Positions 24,955 to 34,564 of a stretch of DNA of 64,000 nucleotides are shown here, in pieces. The notes below the pieces were generated by a model. The model was not told the DNA's origin and did no database searches. It saw only the letters and a list, made by a program, of their open reading frames with translations. The stretch's first letter is position 1, and the number at the start of each line of letters is the position of its first letter. The position numbers and the translations under genes were made by a program. The stretch spans positions 1-64,000 of the forward strand of contig PKRE01000007.1 in NCBI GenBank assembly GCA_017577615.1, written 5' to 3'. Source of the DNA: Gammaproteobacteria bacterium. GTDB taxonomy: Bacteria > Pseudomonadota > Gammaproteobacteria > Steroidobacterales > Steroidobacteraceae.

Positions 24955-25176
24955 CACCTTGTCTCCGTGTCAGTTAGCGCGGCAGACGCTCGAGTGCGCC
25001 CGGCAGAACGCCGAGCGAGCAGCCGCCACGTTGATCGCGCCGAATACATTATCTGTATATCCGAACAGTATCAAGACTTTGCAACCTGAAGGCTAAACGA
25101 GCGAATAGGGAGTAGTGGAACGACGCGAATGTGCCGCACCTTCAGCCGGCTTCCAGCCCCCGGTCGCCAGCGCCGC

Positions 25177-26361
25177 TCATCCCAGCCGCGCGAGTGTATT
25201 GCGGAAGCGTGCATGGGCGACCACAAAGAACACGGCACCGATCACCACGATGGCAATCAGCTGCGGCCAAATGATGTCGATGCCTGCCCCTCTGAACAGA
25301 ATCGCTTGGCTCGCCGCGGTATAGTGCGTCGTAGGAGCAAGGAGCATGATGTTTTGCACGAGCTCGGGCATGCTCTCCCGCGGCGTCGCGCCGCCGGAAA
25401 GCATCTGTAAGGGAAACAGCACCAATATCACCAGCAACGCAAACTGAGGCATCGATCGCGAGAATGTTGCAAGCAGAATACCCATCGACGTCATCGACGC
25501 GAGATTCAGCCCGCCCGTGAACAAGAACAACGCCCGCGATCCTTGTATGGGCGTGCCCAGCACACCTTCGACGATGAACACGAGCGCCAGTGCCGTGCCG
25601 AGAATGGTCACGATGCCCATCGACCAGATCTTCGACACCATGATCTCGAACGGTGTGATGGGCATCACGAGCAGGTGCTCTATCGTGCCGCGCTCGCGCT
25701 CGCGAATCAGCGCTGCACCGGTCAGCACCAGAGCGACGAGCGATACACGGTCGATGATCGTCATCACGCCCAGGAACCACGAGCGCTCGAGCGTCTGATT
25801 GAAGCGTGCCCGCAGCGCCAGATCGACTGGCAGCTCAGGCCCACCCCGATGCCTTTGCACGAACTCGGTCACCTCACCGCTCACGATCTGCTGCACCACC
25901 CCGCTGCCGACGAATGCCTGCGTCATTCGTGTGGCATCCACATTGAGTTGAATCTCAGGATTGCGCCGCCCGAGCAGATCGCGCTGGAAACCTGTGGGAA
26001 TCACGAGACCGAACGTGAACTCGCCTGCATCCATGCCAGGATCGAGCTCCGCGAGAGAAATCACTTCCGGCCGTTTGAAATGCGGTGGATAGAACGCCGA
26101 GACGATGCGTCCGGACAGCGGCGAGCGGTCCTCGTCCACGATGGCAATCGGAGCGTTGTGCAGCGTGTCGGGCACTGCCGTCGCAGCCGTGTAGATCGAC
26201 AGCGTGAAGGCGTACAGAACCAGGATGACCAACATCGGATCGCGCACAAAGCCCCAAAGCTCCTTGACGCCCAATCGGTATATGTTGGCGAGCATGCGCG
26301 CTGCTCCGCGCTGTCGATGCGCGGCGTCATGCTTTGGGCGTCGCTGCTTGTCTTCGTTCAT
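25177..26361 (-). CDS. yhhJ: ABC-2 type transport permease (YhhJ-like)
   Basis: 394 residues with one N-terminal membrane helix (DPMLVILVLYAFTLSIYTA), a periplasmic domain of about 130 residues and five C-terminal helices including the LVALVLTGAALIRERERGTIEHLLVMPITPFEIMVSKIW block. This is the YhhJ/ABC2_membrane_3 layout. It starts two bases after the stop of the RbbA-type gene, so it is the last gene of the efflux operon and should pair with it in the inner membrane. ATG 26361 is favoured over longer in-frame options because of this junction. Confidence 0.9.
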   Translation of the reverse strand: MNEDKQRRPKHDAAHRQRGAARMLANIYRLGVKELWGFVRDPMLVILVLYAFTLSIYTAATAVPDTLHNAPIAIVDEDRSPLSGRIVSAFYPPHFKRPEVISLAELDPGMDAGEFTFGLVIPTGFQRDLLGRRNPEIQLNVDATRMTQAFVGSGVVQQIVSGEVTEFVQRHRGGPELPVDLALRARFNQTLERSWFLGVMTIIDRVSLVALVLTGAALIRERERGTIEHLLVMPITPFEIMVSKIWSMGIVTILGTALALVFIVEGVLGTPIQGSRALFLFTGGLNLASMTSMGILLATFSRSMPQFALLVILVLFPLQMLSGGATPRESMPELVQNIMLLAPTTHYTAASQAILFRGAGIDIIWPQLIAIVVIGAVFFVVAHARFRNTLARLG

Positions 26362-26363
26362 AC

Positions 26364-29123
26364 CTATGTGTCCTGCTTCTTGAGCAATGCGATGGACACC
26401 GCAAGGATCACCGGCACCGCTGCGAGCAGCGCCCAGAACGATGTATACAGATCGGCGAATTGCAGCGCCTTGCCGAACACGCCGCGACTGACAGTGATCA
26501 TGTGCGTGGGCGGCTGGATGCGACCGATCACCTGAGCAAAACCTTCCAGCGACGAGACCGGGTTGAGGAGCCCAGCGTATTCGATCGCGAGGATCATGCC
26601 GAAGATCATCGCAACGAATATTGCGGCGGTTTGGCTGCGCGTGAACGTCGAGCACAGCAGACCGAAACCCGTGGAGTAGACGACGAAGATGAGCGCGGCG
26701 AGCGCGAGCGCGGCGAAGCTTCCTTTGACTGGCACGCCGAACACAGTGATCGACAACACGGTCAAGAGCAAGAAATTTCCGAACGCCAGCGCGATGTACG
26801 GCAGCTGCTTGCCGATCAGGAACTCAGTTCGCGTCGTCGGCGTCACGTAGAAATTGATGATCGAGCCCAGCTCCTTCTCGCGCACGACGGAGAGCGCCGT
26901 CAGCATCGAGGGAATGAGCAGCAGCAAGATCGGGATGACAGCCGGCACGATCGCCGGCAAGCTCCTGATGTCTGGGTTGTATCTGAAGCGTGTCTCGATC
27001 GTGACGGCTGAGCTCAAAGGCCGCCCGAGCCTCTCCCTTGCCTGCTGCGCGAGCCAAAGCTGGTGCATGCCTTGCACATATCCCTGCACCGTCTCCGCAC
27101 GCAGCGGCATCGCCCCATCGATCCATGCACCTATCTGCACCGAATCGCCACGTTGCACGCTGCGCGCAAAACCCGGCGGAATCTCGATTGCAAGCGCGAT
27201 CTCCCCGCTACGCATGCGTCGATCGAGATCGCGGTAGTCGGCGATCGGCGGCCGCTCGATAAAGTAGCGCGAGCCCGACAGATTGAGCACATAGCTGTTG
27301 CTGAGCCCTGTCTGATCGCGATCGAGCACCGCGAACGTCAGATCCTCCACGTCCAAGCTGATGCCGAATCCCATGATGAACATGAGAATCACGCTGCCGA
27401 GCAACGCAAGCGTGCCGCGAATCGGATCGCGCCGCAGCTCGAGCGTCTCGCGCGTCGCGTAGCTGAAAAGGCGTTGCCAGCTGAACCGGGTCCGATGCTT
27501 GCTCGTCGCGACCGGTTCGCTGCTCGCCACCGTCGCGCCGATCTCAGTGCTGGCACCCGCGCTTTCGCCCGCACCGGCGTCTTCGAGATATGCAATGAAC
27601 GCCTCCTCGAGCGTCGCCACACCCCGGCGTTCCATGAGCCTGCGCGGTGCATCGCTCACGAGCACTTTTCCTGCGTGCATCAGCGAGATGCGATCGCAGC
27701 GTTCACCCTCGTTCATGAAGTGCGTCGAGATGAAGATCGTCACCTTGTCGGTACGCGACAGATCCACGAGCAGACGCCAAAAGCCATCGCGTGCGATGGG
27801 ATCCACGCCGGAGGTCGGCTCATCGAGAATCAGCAGCTCCGGACCGTGCACCAACGCCACGGCCAGCGACAAGCGCTGGCGCACCCCGAGCGGCAGCCTC
27901 TCCGGCAGCTCGTCGACGTACTGCGTCAGCCCGAAGCGCTCGATCATCTGCGCAACGCGCGAGGCGATCTGCTCTTGCGGCACATGAAAGAGCTGCGCAT
28001 GCAGCGTGAGGTTCTGGTGCACCGTCAGCTCGGAATACAAGGAGAACGACTGCGACATGTAGCCGACGCGGCTACGCGTGTGCATGTCGTGCGGATCGAC
28101 TTCCCGGCCGAACAGCTTCGCGGTACCTTCGCTCGCAGGCAGCAAACCCGTAAGCATTTTCATCGTCGTCGTCTTGCCGCAGCCGTTCGAGCCGAGGAAG
28201 CCGAAGATCTCGCCGCGCGGGATGCGAAAGCTCACATGATCGACCGCGACGAAATCCCCGAAGCGCTTAGTCAGATCCGTCGCCTCGATCGCAATATCGC
28301 CGGTCGCTTCCGATTCGAGCGGTGGAATCTGCACCGCCCTGTGTCCGCGACGCTTCTCCTCCGGCACGAGCGCGATGAAGGCGGCTTCGAGCGAGCTCGT
28401 GCCTGTGCGTTCGTAGAGCTCCTGCGGTGTGCCCGTCGCAAGAACCTTGCCGTCGTCCATGGCGATCAGCCAATCGAACTGACTCGCCTCGTCCATGTAC
28501 GCCGTGGCGACGATGACACTCATGTCGGGACGCGCTGCACGGATATCGGCGATGAGATTCCAGAACTGACGACGTGCAAGCGGATCGACGCCGGTCGTGG
28601 GCTCATCGAGTATGAGCAGCCGCGGGTCATGGATGAGAGCGCAGCACAGTCCGAGCTTCTGCTTCATGCCGCCCGAGAGCTTGCCTGCCGGTCGGCTCAA
28701 GAATGGATACAGTCCCGTGGCGCGCGTGAGAAGATCGATACGTCGCCTACGCTCGGCAGCGTCGTGTCCGAACAAGCGAGCGAAGAACTGCAGGTTCTCC
28801 TCCACCGAAAGAGTCGGATAGAGATTGCGTCCCAAGCCTTGCGGCATGTAGGCGATGTCGGGGCAGACGAGCTTGCGTTGGCGCGCATCCGCCATGTCGG
28901 CGCCGAGCACGATCACCTTGCCCCCCTGCACGGCGCGCACGCCTGCTACGAGCGACAGCAGGCTCGACTTGCCTACGCCATCCGGCCCGATGAGACCGAC
29001 GATGCGACCTGCAGGAAGCAGCAGGTCGATGTCGTCCAGCGCGACTTTCGCCTTGTATCTCAGACTGACGTGCTCGAGCCGCGCAACGGCCTGCCTGCCA
29101 TCGTTGTATGCGGCTTGGGGCAT
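26364..29123 (-). CDS. rbbA: RbbA-type fusion: two ABC ATPase domains and ABC-2 permease
   Basis: 919 residues. ATPase domain 1 has Walker A GPDGVGKSS (46-54), signature LSGGMKQ and Walker B LLILDEPTTGVDP. Domain 2 has GSNGCGKTT (311-319) and LLILDEPTSGVDP, but its signature reads LPLGVRQ (410-416) instead of LSGGxxQ. The C-terminal third is an ABC-2 permease with a periplasmic loop. E. coli RbbA (YhiH) is the prototype, reported as ribosome-associated yet encoded with exporter genes. ATG 29123 overlaps the HlyD stop as ATGA. The export substrate is unknown. Confidence 0.9.
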   Translation of the reverse strand: MPQAAYNDGRQAVARLEHVSLRYKAKVALDDIDLLLPAGRIVGLIGPDGVGKSSLLSLVAGVRAVQGGKVIVLGADMADARQRKLVCPDIAYMPQGLGRNLYPTLSVEENLQFFARLFGHDAAERRRRIDLLTRATGLYPFLSRPAGKLSGGMKQKLGLCCALIHDPRLLILDEPTTGVDPLARRQFWNLIADIRAARPDMSVIVATAYMDEASQFDWLIAMDDGKVLATGTPQELYERTGTSSLEAAFIALVPEEKRRGHRAVQIPPLESEATGDIAIEATDLTKRFGDFVAVDHVSFRIPRGEIFGFLGSNGCGKTTTMKMLTGLLPASEGTAKLFGREVDPHDMHTRSRVGYMSQSFSLYSELTVHQNLTLHAQLFHVPQEQIASRVAQMIERFGLTQYVDELPERLPLGVRQRLSLAVALVHGPELLILDEPTSGVDPIARDGFWRLLVDLSRTDKVTIFISTHFMNEGERCDRISLMHAGKVLVSDAPRRLMERRGVATLEEAFIAYLEDAGAGESAGASTEIGATVASSEPVATSKHRTRFSWQRLFSYATRETLELRRDPIRGTLALLGSVILMFIMGFGISLDVEDLTFAVLDRDQTGLSNSYVLNLSGSRYFIERPPIADYRDLDRRMRSGEIALAIEIPPGFARSVQRGDSVQIGAWIDGAMPLRAETVQGYVQGMHQLWLAQQARERLGRPLSSAVTIETRFRYNPDIRSLPAIVPAVIPILLLLIPSMLTALSVVREKELGSIINFYVTPTTRTEFLIGKQLPYIALAFGNFLLLTVLSITVFGVPVKGSFAALALAALIFVVYSTGFGLLCSTFTRSQTAAIFVAMIFGMILAIEYAGLLNPVSSLEGFAQVIGRIQPPTHMITVSRGVFGKALQFADLYTSFWALLAAVPVILAVSIALLKKQDT

Positions 29124-30193
29124 CACGGCACGTTGACGCGCAGATTCTCCGGCCACGATGCGTTCGGATCGATCTTGAGCCACGCAACACCCGGCAAACC
29201 GGTTTTCACCTGCGTGAGATGACGGAGCAACAGCTCGCGATCGATGTGTGCGCGCACGCGGAACATGAGCTTCTGTCGTTCGCTTGCGGTCTCGACCGTC
29301 TTGGGCGTGAACTGAGCGACATCCGCGACGAACGACACCTTCGCCGGGATCACGTACGTGGGCGCCGCATCCAAGATGATGCGCACCTCACTGCCCAGCG
29401 CCACCCGTCCGACGATCGTCTCCGGCAGAAAGAACGTCATGTAGACGTCGCTGAGATCGACGAGATTGAGCACCGGCGAGCCGGCAGCCAATACTTCGCC
29501 AGGCTGCGCGATGCGATACTGCACGCGCCCGGCACGTGGCGACGACAGCACGCTGTCTCTGATGTCCGCTTCGATCCGCGCCACCGTTGCCGCCGCGGCA
29601 ACGACTGCGGATTCGGCGCTCGCGATCTGCGCTTCCGCGGCCTCGACTGCCGAGGCCGCGGCGACCGCCCGTGCCTTCGCGGCCGCGACGGTGGCGCGAG
29701 CTGACTTGACGCGCGCCCGGTCGTCATCCAGCTCCTGCATCGAAGAGGCACCTTCCGTCGTCAGCCTCTCGGAGCGGGCCAGACGCCGCTCAGCGGCCTC
29801 GAGCGCGCTCTGCGCCTCCACGACGGCCGCTTCCGCTGCGGCCAGCTCACTGCGCCGCATCGCCAGCTCCGCCTTCGCCGCGCTCACCGAAGTGATCGCG
29901 CGTTGATGCATCGCGCGTGCCTCGTCGAGCTGAGCTTCCAACGTATCGGTCTGCATCCTTGCAAGCGGCTGCCCCGCCTGCACGAAATCGCCTTCGCGCA
30001 CGTAAATGTCCTCGATACGTCCAGCGATCTTCGCCGAGACATTGATCTCGGTTGCTTCGATACGGCCGTTGCCGCTCACGAATCCTTCGCCGGGACCGGC
30101 GGGCTGCAACAGCCGCGACAACGCGTACACGACCGCAACGATCAGGAGCGCGATCGCGATGATGCCGAGCCTTTTCCTGACAGTTGCGTCCAC
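29123..30193 (-). CDS. yhiI: HlyD-family membrane fusion protein (YhiI-like)
   Basis: 356 residues. An N-terminal membrane anchor (LGIIAIALLIVAVVYALSRLL) precedes a lipoyl half-motif (VSAKIAGRIEDIYVREGDFVQAGQPLARM), a long Ala/Glu-rich coiled-coil hairpin (residues about 85-215), the second lipoyl half (DSVLSSPRAGRVQYRIAQPGEVLAAGSPVLNLVD) and a beta-barrel end. It links the inner-membrane ABC pump to the outer-membrane factor encoded 21 bases upstream. Confidence 0.92.
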   Translation of the reverse strand: MDATVRKRLGIIAIALLIVAVVYALSRLLQPAGPGEGFVSGNGRIEATEINVSAKIAGRIEDIYVREGDFVQAGQPLARMQTDTLEAQLDEARAMHQRAITSVSAAKAELAMRRSELAAAEAAVVEAQSALEAAERRLARSERLTTEGASSMQELDDDRARVKSARATVAAAKARAVAAASAVEAAEAQIASAESAVVAAAATVARIEADIRDSVLSSPRAGRVQYRIAQPGEVLAAGSPVLNLVDLSDVYMTFFLPETIVGRVALGSEVRIILDAAPTYVIPAKVSFVADVAQFTPKTVETASERQKLMFRVRAHIDRELLLRHLTQVKTGLPGVAWLKIDPNASWPENLRVNVP

Positions 30194-30214
30194 CTGCTCC
30201 TCGTCGAGTCGCGC

Positions 30215-31672
30215 CTACTCGCCCGCACCGAGCGCCCCGCCGCCAAGCGCGGCAAACAGTGCCACACGACTCGACAACAAGGCGCGTTGCACCTGCACCA
30301 GTGCCTGCTCCGCATTTAGCAAGTCACGCTGAGCATCGAGCACCTCGAGATAACTCGCGGCGCCGCTGTCGTAGCGCAACTGCGCCAAATACGCGCGCTC
30401 CGTCAGCGCTCGCAGCGCCTTACGTTGGATGCGCACCTGCTCATCGAGCCAACGATGCGCCGACAGCGCATCGGCGACATCGCGAAAGGCGGCCTGTATG
30501 GTCAGCTCGTAGCTTGCAATCGCCAGATGACGTCGCACTTGGGCGAGCTCGAGACTCGAACGCAGACGTCCGCCAGTGAAGATCGGCAGCGTGATCACTG
30601 GTGTGAATGCCCACGCACGTGTTCCCGCTTCGAACAATCCGTTCAGCTCGGCGCTCGCCGTGCCGAAGCTGCCGGTCAACGTCACGCTCGGAAAGAACGC
30701 TGCGCGCGCTGCGCCGACGTTGGCATGCGCTGCGCGCAGCTCGTGCTCGGCAGCAATGATGTCGGGACGTTGGACCAGGAGCTCCGAAGGCAATCCTGCC
30801 TGCAGCGGACGCACCGGCTCGGTGTCATCTTGGAAAACATCCGGCCGAGACGGCACGTCCATGTCGTCGCCGATGAGCAACCGCAGCGCATGACTGTTGG
30901 CGGCGCGTGCCTGCTCGAGCTGGGCCACGAGCATCTCCGCCTGTGTGAGCAGCGTTTCCACCTGCGTCAGCTCAAGGCGCGTGCTCGCGCCTTCCTCGAA
31001 ACGCCGCGTGAAGATGCGATAGGACTCCTGGCGGGTGCGCAGCGTGCTGCGAGCAAGCTCCAGCCGCCGCTCCAGCTCGCACTGTTGCAGCCAGGCATCG
31101 GCGACTTGGGCGACGAGACTTACGGTGAATGCACGCCGCGCGGCTTGTGTCGCGAGATAGCTCTCGATCGCGGCGACATCGAGATTGCGTATGCGGCCCC
31201 AGAAATCGAGCTCCCAGGTCGCCACGCCCAAGCCAACCTGATACGAGTCAGTCACGAGCGAGCGACGGGCGAGATTGAGCTCGCCTGGCGTACGCGCTCG
31301 ATTGACAGTCACGCTCGCGGCAATGTTCGGAAACTGCTCTGCACGTTGAATTCCCCGCAGCGCCCGTGCTTCTTGCACCCGTAGCACCGCCATTCGAAGG
31401 TCGCGACTGCTCCTCAGTGCCCGCTCCACAATTCGTTGCAGGTCGACATCGACGAGCACGCTGCGCCAATCGATGGTTGCGGAGAGCCTCGCGCCTCCCA
31501 TACGCGGCGCATCGGAAGGATATTCGCCGGGAACTGGCATTGCGGGATGCTGATAACGCGGAGCCATCGAGACGCATCCGGCGCCGACGAGCGCAGAGGC
31601 CACGAGCGCCGCGCTGCGTACTGCGTGCAGCAACGGCGAATCCAGTGGATGCCTCCCCGCTCGTGAGCTCAT
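30215..31672 (-). CDS. Outer-membrane efflux lipoprotein (NodT/OprM family)
   Basis: 485 residues with a lipobox (LVGAGC) and two OEP repeats typical of TolC-like trimers (DLRMAVLRVQEARALRGIQRAEQFPNI and the matching LVQRPDIIAAEHELRAAHANVGAARAAFFPSV). LGVATWELDFWGRIRN is the standard equatorial signature. It is the first clear gene of the four-gene efflux operon. A short upstream frame overlaps its start as ATGA. Confidence 0.92.
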   Translation of the reverse strand: MSSRAGRHPLDSPLLHAVRSAALVASALVGAGCVSMAPRYQHPAMPVPGEYPSDAPRMGGARLSATIDWRSVLVDVDLQRIVERALRSSRDLRMAVLRVQEARALRGIQRAEQFPNIAASVTVNRARTPGELNLARRSLVTDSYQVGLGVATWELDFWGRIRNLDVAAIESYLATQAARRAFTVSLVAQVADAWLQQCELERRLELARSTLRTRQESYRIFTRRFEEGASTRLELTQVETLLTQAEMLVAQLEQARAANSHALRLLIGDDMDVPSRPDVFQDDTEPVRPLQAGLPSELLVQRPDIIAAEHELRAAHANVGAARAAFFPSVTLTGSFGTASAELNGLFEAGTRAWAFTPVITLPIFTGGRLRSSLELAQVRRHLAIASYELTIQAAFRDVADALSAHRWLDEQVRIQRKALRALTERAYLAQLRYDSGAASYLEVLDAQRDLLNAEQALVQVQRALLSSRVALFAALGGGALGAGE

Positions 31673-31791
31673 CTGTCGACCGGCAGGTTTGGACCCCGGC
31701 CGCCGCGAATGGGCTGCTCCGTTCGGTCGATAGGTTCTCGTTCGTCTTCGGCGCCGCTGAGCGACGCGGCACGCGTCTTCGAATCAGACAT
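31669..31791 (-). CDS. Possible 40-residue leader ORF before the efflux operon
   Basis: A frame starting MSDSKTRAASLSGAEDERE ends in a TGA that overlaps the outer-membrane-factor ATG as ATGA, the usual sign of translational coupling. No good ribosome site precedes it and the peptide resembles nothing known, so it may be chance. Confidence 0.25.
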   Translation of the reverse strand: MSDSKTRAASLSGAEDEREPIDRTEQPIRGGRGPNLPVDR

Positions 31792-32120
31792 GTTCAGAGC
31801 TCTGCCGCTTGCGTGATCTTGTCGAGACGGTGGGACACCGAGCTCGGCGACTCGGCCGACAGTGCGTTCCAAACGCAGCGCGACGATGAGAGTTTCCCTG
31901 GCATGCAATTTCTGCGCGGGGCACGACGTGCCACAGCCGCATGCAGAGACTCGACAAGGAAGGGGCGTCGTCTGAGCGATGCAGGCGCCTGTTACGCAAC
32001 GGGCGTGCTGCTGCGCGTGAATCGACTCCGGTGGTGGCGCGCGTCGTGCTCAGACGGCACAGCGCCCTCAGTTGCGTGAGGAGCGCTGCGTGAGGTGACT
32101 AGAAGGTGTTAAAGGTTGAC
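31792..32120. other. Spacer between efflux operon and catabolic island
   Basis: About 330 bases with no credible gene. It should hold the efflux operon promoter (minus strand). No operator was recognised. Confidence 0.45.
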
Positions 32121-32141
32121 GGCAGCGGTTCAGCCGCTGCC
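32121..32141 (-). terminator. Hairpin after the duplicated-domain exported protein gene
   Basis: GGCAGCGG and CCGCTGCC flank a five-base loop, 18 bases after the stop of the minus-strand gene at 32159. On the transcribed strand a weak pyrimidine tract (CAACCTTT) follows. Confidence 0.4.
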
Positions 32142-32158
32142 AGTCCCGAGGCGAGGTG

Positions 32159-33349
32159 TCAGCGAGACCCATCCGCGTCCCTGGGCAGGGGCACGAGGCT
32201 GGTCTCGATAGCGCGATACTGCATGTCCCAGTGATTGCGCGCATGGGGGAAGAGGACTTCGGTCACGCGCGCGTGGCGATTGCCGCGGTTGCCCATCGCC
32301 TCCCAGCTCTTCTGCATGGCTTCGCGCAGATTGATGTCCCACGGCAACTCGAAATAGGTAATGAGCGTGAACGTATCGCGGAAGAACGTGCCGAAGTTGA
32401 TTGCCGTGTCGGTCCTGACCACCCCATCGATCATCACGCCAGGCATGGGCGTATACAGCTGTTTCGCAGCGCCGAGCGGCTGATTCTTGTACTTCGTGCG
32501 GCGCGCCTCCGCGCCCTTCGGCGGAATGTTCGTCACGATGGTGACGCCGCGATAACCGGGGACGTCGCGTAGGACCGCGTACGTTTCGTTATAAGCCTTC
32601 AAGAAATCGTCGATCTTGTCGGCATCGACCTGGAAATATTCCTTGAACCACGCCGTCTCCGACGGACGCGGATCCAGATTCAGCCCGTCGGCATCCTGGC
32701 CGTCGGATGCGGTCTCAGGATCAACACGAAGCCCGGTCAGGATGAGATGGTAGCGCTCCTCCCAATAATTGGCTGCGAGCGGATAGAGCGTCTTCGCCAG
32801 TCGTTCCGTGAGCTTCTCGCCCGGATGCTTGCTAGCAAAGATTTTCTCCATGTTGGAGCGGAAGCGTTCCGCATCTTCCCAAGTCTGCAAGCTGTGAGCG
32901 ATGACGATGTTGTGCGTGCGGCGAATGAGATTGCCGATATTGACGACGCGCTCGGTAAGGATCTTGCCGTCGAGGTGCACACCGTAGTGCGGAACGAACA
33001 TTCTCTCACCAAACAAGGCCGGGCGCTCGGGATGCTGCGGATCAGGCAGATTCGTCAGCACCGTATAGCCGCGATAACCGGGAACTTGGCGGGCAAGCGA
33101 ATACACCTCCTCGCGATAAGTCTTGACGAACTCGTCGACCTTATCGGGCAGGACGTCCCAATACTCTTCGATCCAGGCAGCAGGCCCCGGACGCAGATCC
33201 CGCTTGGCACGTGCTTGCGCTTCCGCCAGCGCCTCATCGGTGACGACGTACTGGCCCTTGCCGGGTGCCGGCGTCTGTGCCTGCGCGCTCATGCCGATTG
33301 AGAAGCACATCAACACGCCAAGCGCACGCAGCGCTGCGAATCGTCTCAT
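32159..33349 (-). CDS. Exported protein with two tandem alpha+beta (EthD/dimeric-barrel-like) domains
   Basis: 396 residues with a signal peptide (ALGVLMCFSIGMSAQAQ). The sequence is an internal duplication: WIEEYWDVLPDKVDEFVKTY...VPGYRGYTVLTNLP in the first half matches WFKEYFQVDADKIDDFLKAY...VPGYRGVTIVTNIP in the second. Later segments also pair (GVHLDGKILTERVVNIGNLIRRTHNIVIAHSLQTWEDA with GVMIDGVVRTDTAINFGTFFRDTFTLITYFELPWDI). The pattern suggests ferredoxin-like dimeric alpha-beta barrels of the EthD/NIPSNAP kind, fused to make a pseudo-dimer. It is the first gene of the catabolic island side and its function is unknown. Confidence 0.7.
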   Translation of the reverse strand: MRRFAALRALGVLMCFSIGMSAQAQTPAPGKGQYVVTDEALAEAQARAKRDLRPGPAAWIEEYWDVLPDKVDEFVKTYREEVYSLARQVPGYRGYTVLTNLPDPQHPERPALFGERMFVPHYGVHLDGKILTERVVNIGNLIRRTHNIVIAHSLQTWEDAERFRSNMEKIFASKHPGEKLTERLAKTLYPLAANYWEERYHLILTGLRVDPETASDGQDADGLNLDPRPSETAWFKEYFQVDADKIDDFLKAYNETYAVLRDVPGYRGVTIVTNIPPKGAEARRTKYKNQPLGAAKQLYTPMPGVMIDGVVRTDTAINFGTFFRDTFTLITYFELPWDINLREAMQKSWEAMGNRGNRHARVTEVLFPHARNHWDMQYRAIETSLVPLPRDADGSR

Positions 33350-33413
33350 GCCGAAGCCCCTGAATATTCGTCTGTCGTTCTAGCTAGGATGCCGCACGTG
33401 AACCGGCATCCCC

Positions 33414-34355
33414 TCATACTTCCACGAGCTCCATCAGCGCATCGCCGGCGCCATGCATCACAGCGGCGCGGCGCCCCTTGAACGGTTCGATCTCGTTCTC
33501 GACCGGGGTGCTGATGAACTTGTCCTTCAGGCCATCGAAGGCCGAGCACTCGAACGTGACCATTGCCACGCCCGGAGGCAGGCCATTGCCCACGCGCGCT
33601 CGCGGCCGGCCATTGGTGCCGCTGTACTGATCCACCTCGATCTTGCAACCGTCGCTCAATGGAACGACCGCAAGCTGGACCATGGGCAGCTTACGAATCG
33701 GGCTTGGCTTGCAGCCGAATGTCTCGCGGTAAAAATCGAGCGCTTGGGGCAGATCCGGAACGGTCTGAACGGGCATGAAGACACGTCCCACGAAAGACTT
33801 TGCAGCAGCGAGGTCGGGCCGTGGCTCCTTGATCCATGTGAGATTGAGCACTTCGCCCGCAGGCCCGACAGCGCCCATGGCCAGCAAGTAGGGATAGGTC
33901 GGCACCTCGCGCGGCGGTCGCGTGATCTGGAACGGCGAGCCTTGCAGGCGTTCGTGCAACTCGATGGAGTTTTGCACGGTAACTTCCAGCTTGTTCCAGC
34001 CCCACGATTGCGACGGGTCGTAACCTTCCGGTGTTGCCTGCTCAACGAAGCGCAGATAGAACTCTTCCTCGCTCGCCGGGCCGAGAATGGTGTACTGCGC
34101 ACCTTCCAACGCTGGAGCACCCCAGCTGCGTGCAGTGGCAGCCGACAACCTGCCTCGCCGCACGAGCCGGTACCCCATGAACTTGGTCCACGCCTCTTCT
34201 GCCACGGCAAGGTCTGCAGCCGTGATCGTGACGGCGCGGACTGCGCCGAGCGTGGGCTGATCCGTCTGGGCAATTGCATCCGACCAGCGAGCTGCCATCG
34301 GAAGCAGCAAGCCCGCAGCTGCGCCTTGAAGTAGGTTCCGTCGCGTCAGTGTCAT
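33414..34355 (-). CDS. Tat-exported VOC-superfamily (glyoxalase/extradiol-like) protein
   Basis: 313 residues. The N-terminus TLTRRNLLQGAAAGLLLPMA is a twin-arginine signal. Two vicinal-oxygen-chelate modules follow (residues about 40-170 and 190-310), with typical beta-alpha-beta-beta-beta blocks (GAVRAVTITAADLAVAEEAW; FMPVQTVPDLPQALDFYRETFGC). It is a paralogue of the VOC gene at 57054-57941 (shared WGWNKLEV/YGWNAIEI and AMGAVGPAGEVLNLTWI/AMQAVGPANEVLYLTRV). ATG 34355 follows GGAG, and an in-frame TTG lies one codon before. A 16-bp island operator copy sits at 34511-34526. Confidence 0.78.
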   Translation of the reverse strand: MTLTRRNLLQGAAAGLLLPMAARWSDAIAQTDQPTLGAVRAVTITAADLAVAEEAWTKFMGYRLVRRGRLSAATARSWGAPALEGAQYTILGPASEEEFYLRFVEQATPEGYDPSQSWGWNKLEVTVQNSIELHERLQGSPFQITRPPREVPTYPYLLAMGAVGPAGEVLNLTWIKEPRPDLAAAKSFVGRVFMPVQTVPDLPQALDFYRETFGCKPSPIRKLPMVQLAVVPLSDGCKIEVDQYSGTNGRPRARVGNGLPPGVAMVTFECSAFDGLKDKFISTPVENEIEPFKGRRAAVMHGAGDALMELVEV

Positions 34356-34510
34356 CAAGTCTCACTCCAGCACGCGCCGGCCGCCGCAGGCCGTTCGTGC
34401 ACTCGAACCGGGCAGATCCGCTCGAACACCGCGAGCTACGCCCGTATGCACGAGCGACCTCAGGCGCTCGACGTCGAAGCCAGCTTATCGGGGCGCCCTA
34501 CCCTGTCAAT

Positions 34511-34526
34511 ACTTAGATATCTTAGT
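34511..34526. promoter_or_regulatory. Island operator copy 1 (ACTTAGATATCTTAGT)
   Basis: It matches ACTWAGGTWACTTAGT at 14 of 16 positions counting W as either base. It lies 156 bases upstream of the Tat-VOC gene and beside a TTGACA hexamer (minus strand, 34504-34509), so it could touch the -35 region of that promoter. Confidence 0.6.
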
Positions 34527-34564
34527 AATCGAGATTGCAAAGATTTGCGAAGTGAACGCCGGGC

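Noticed and set aside
27063..29222. 719-codon plus-strand frame opposite the RbbA-type gene
   Set aside because: Rich in His, Arg and Gln with no domains, and antisense to an unmistakable ABC protein and an operon with overlapping starts.
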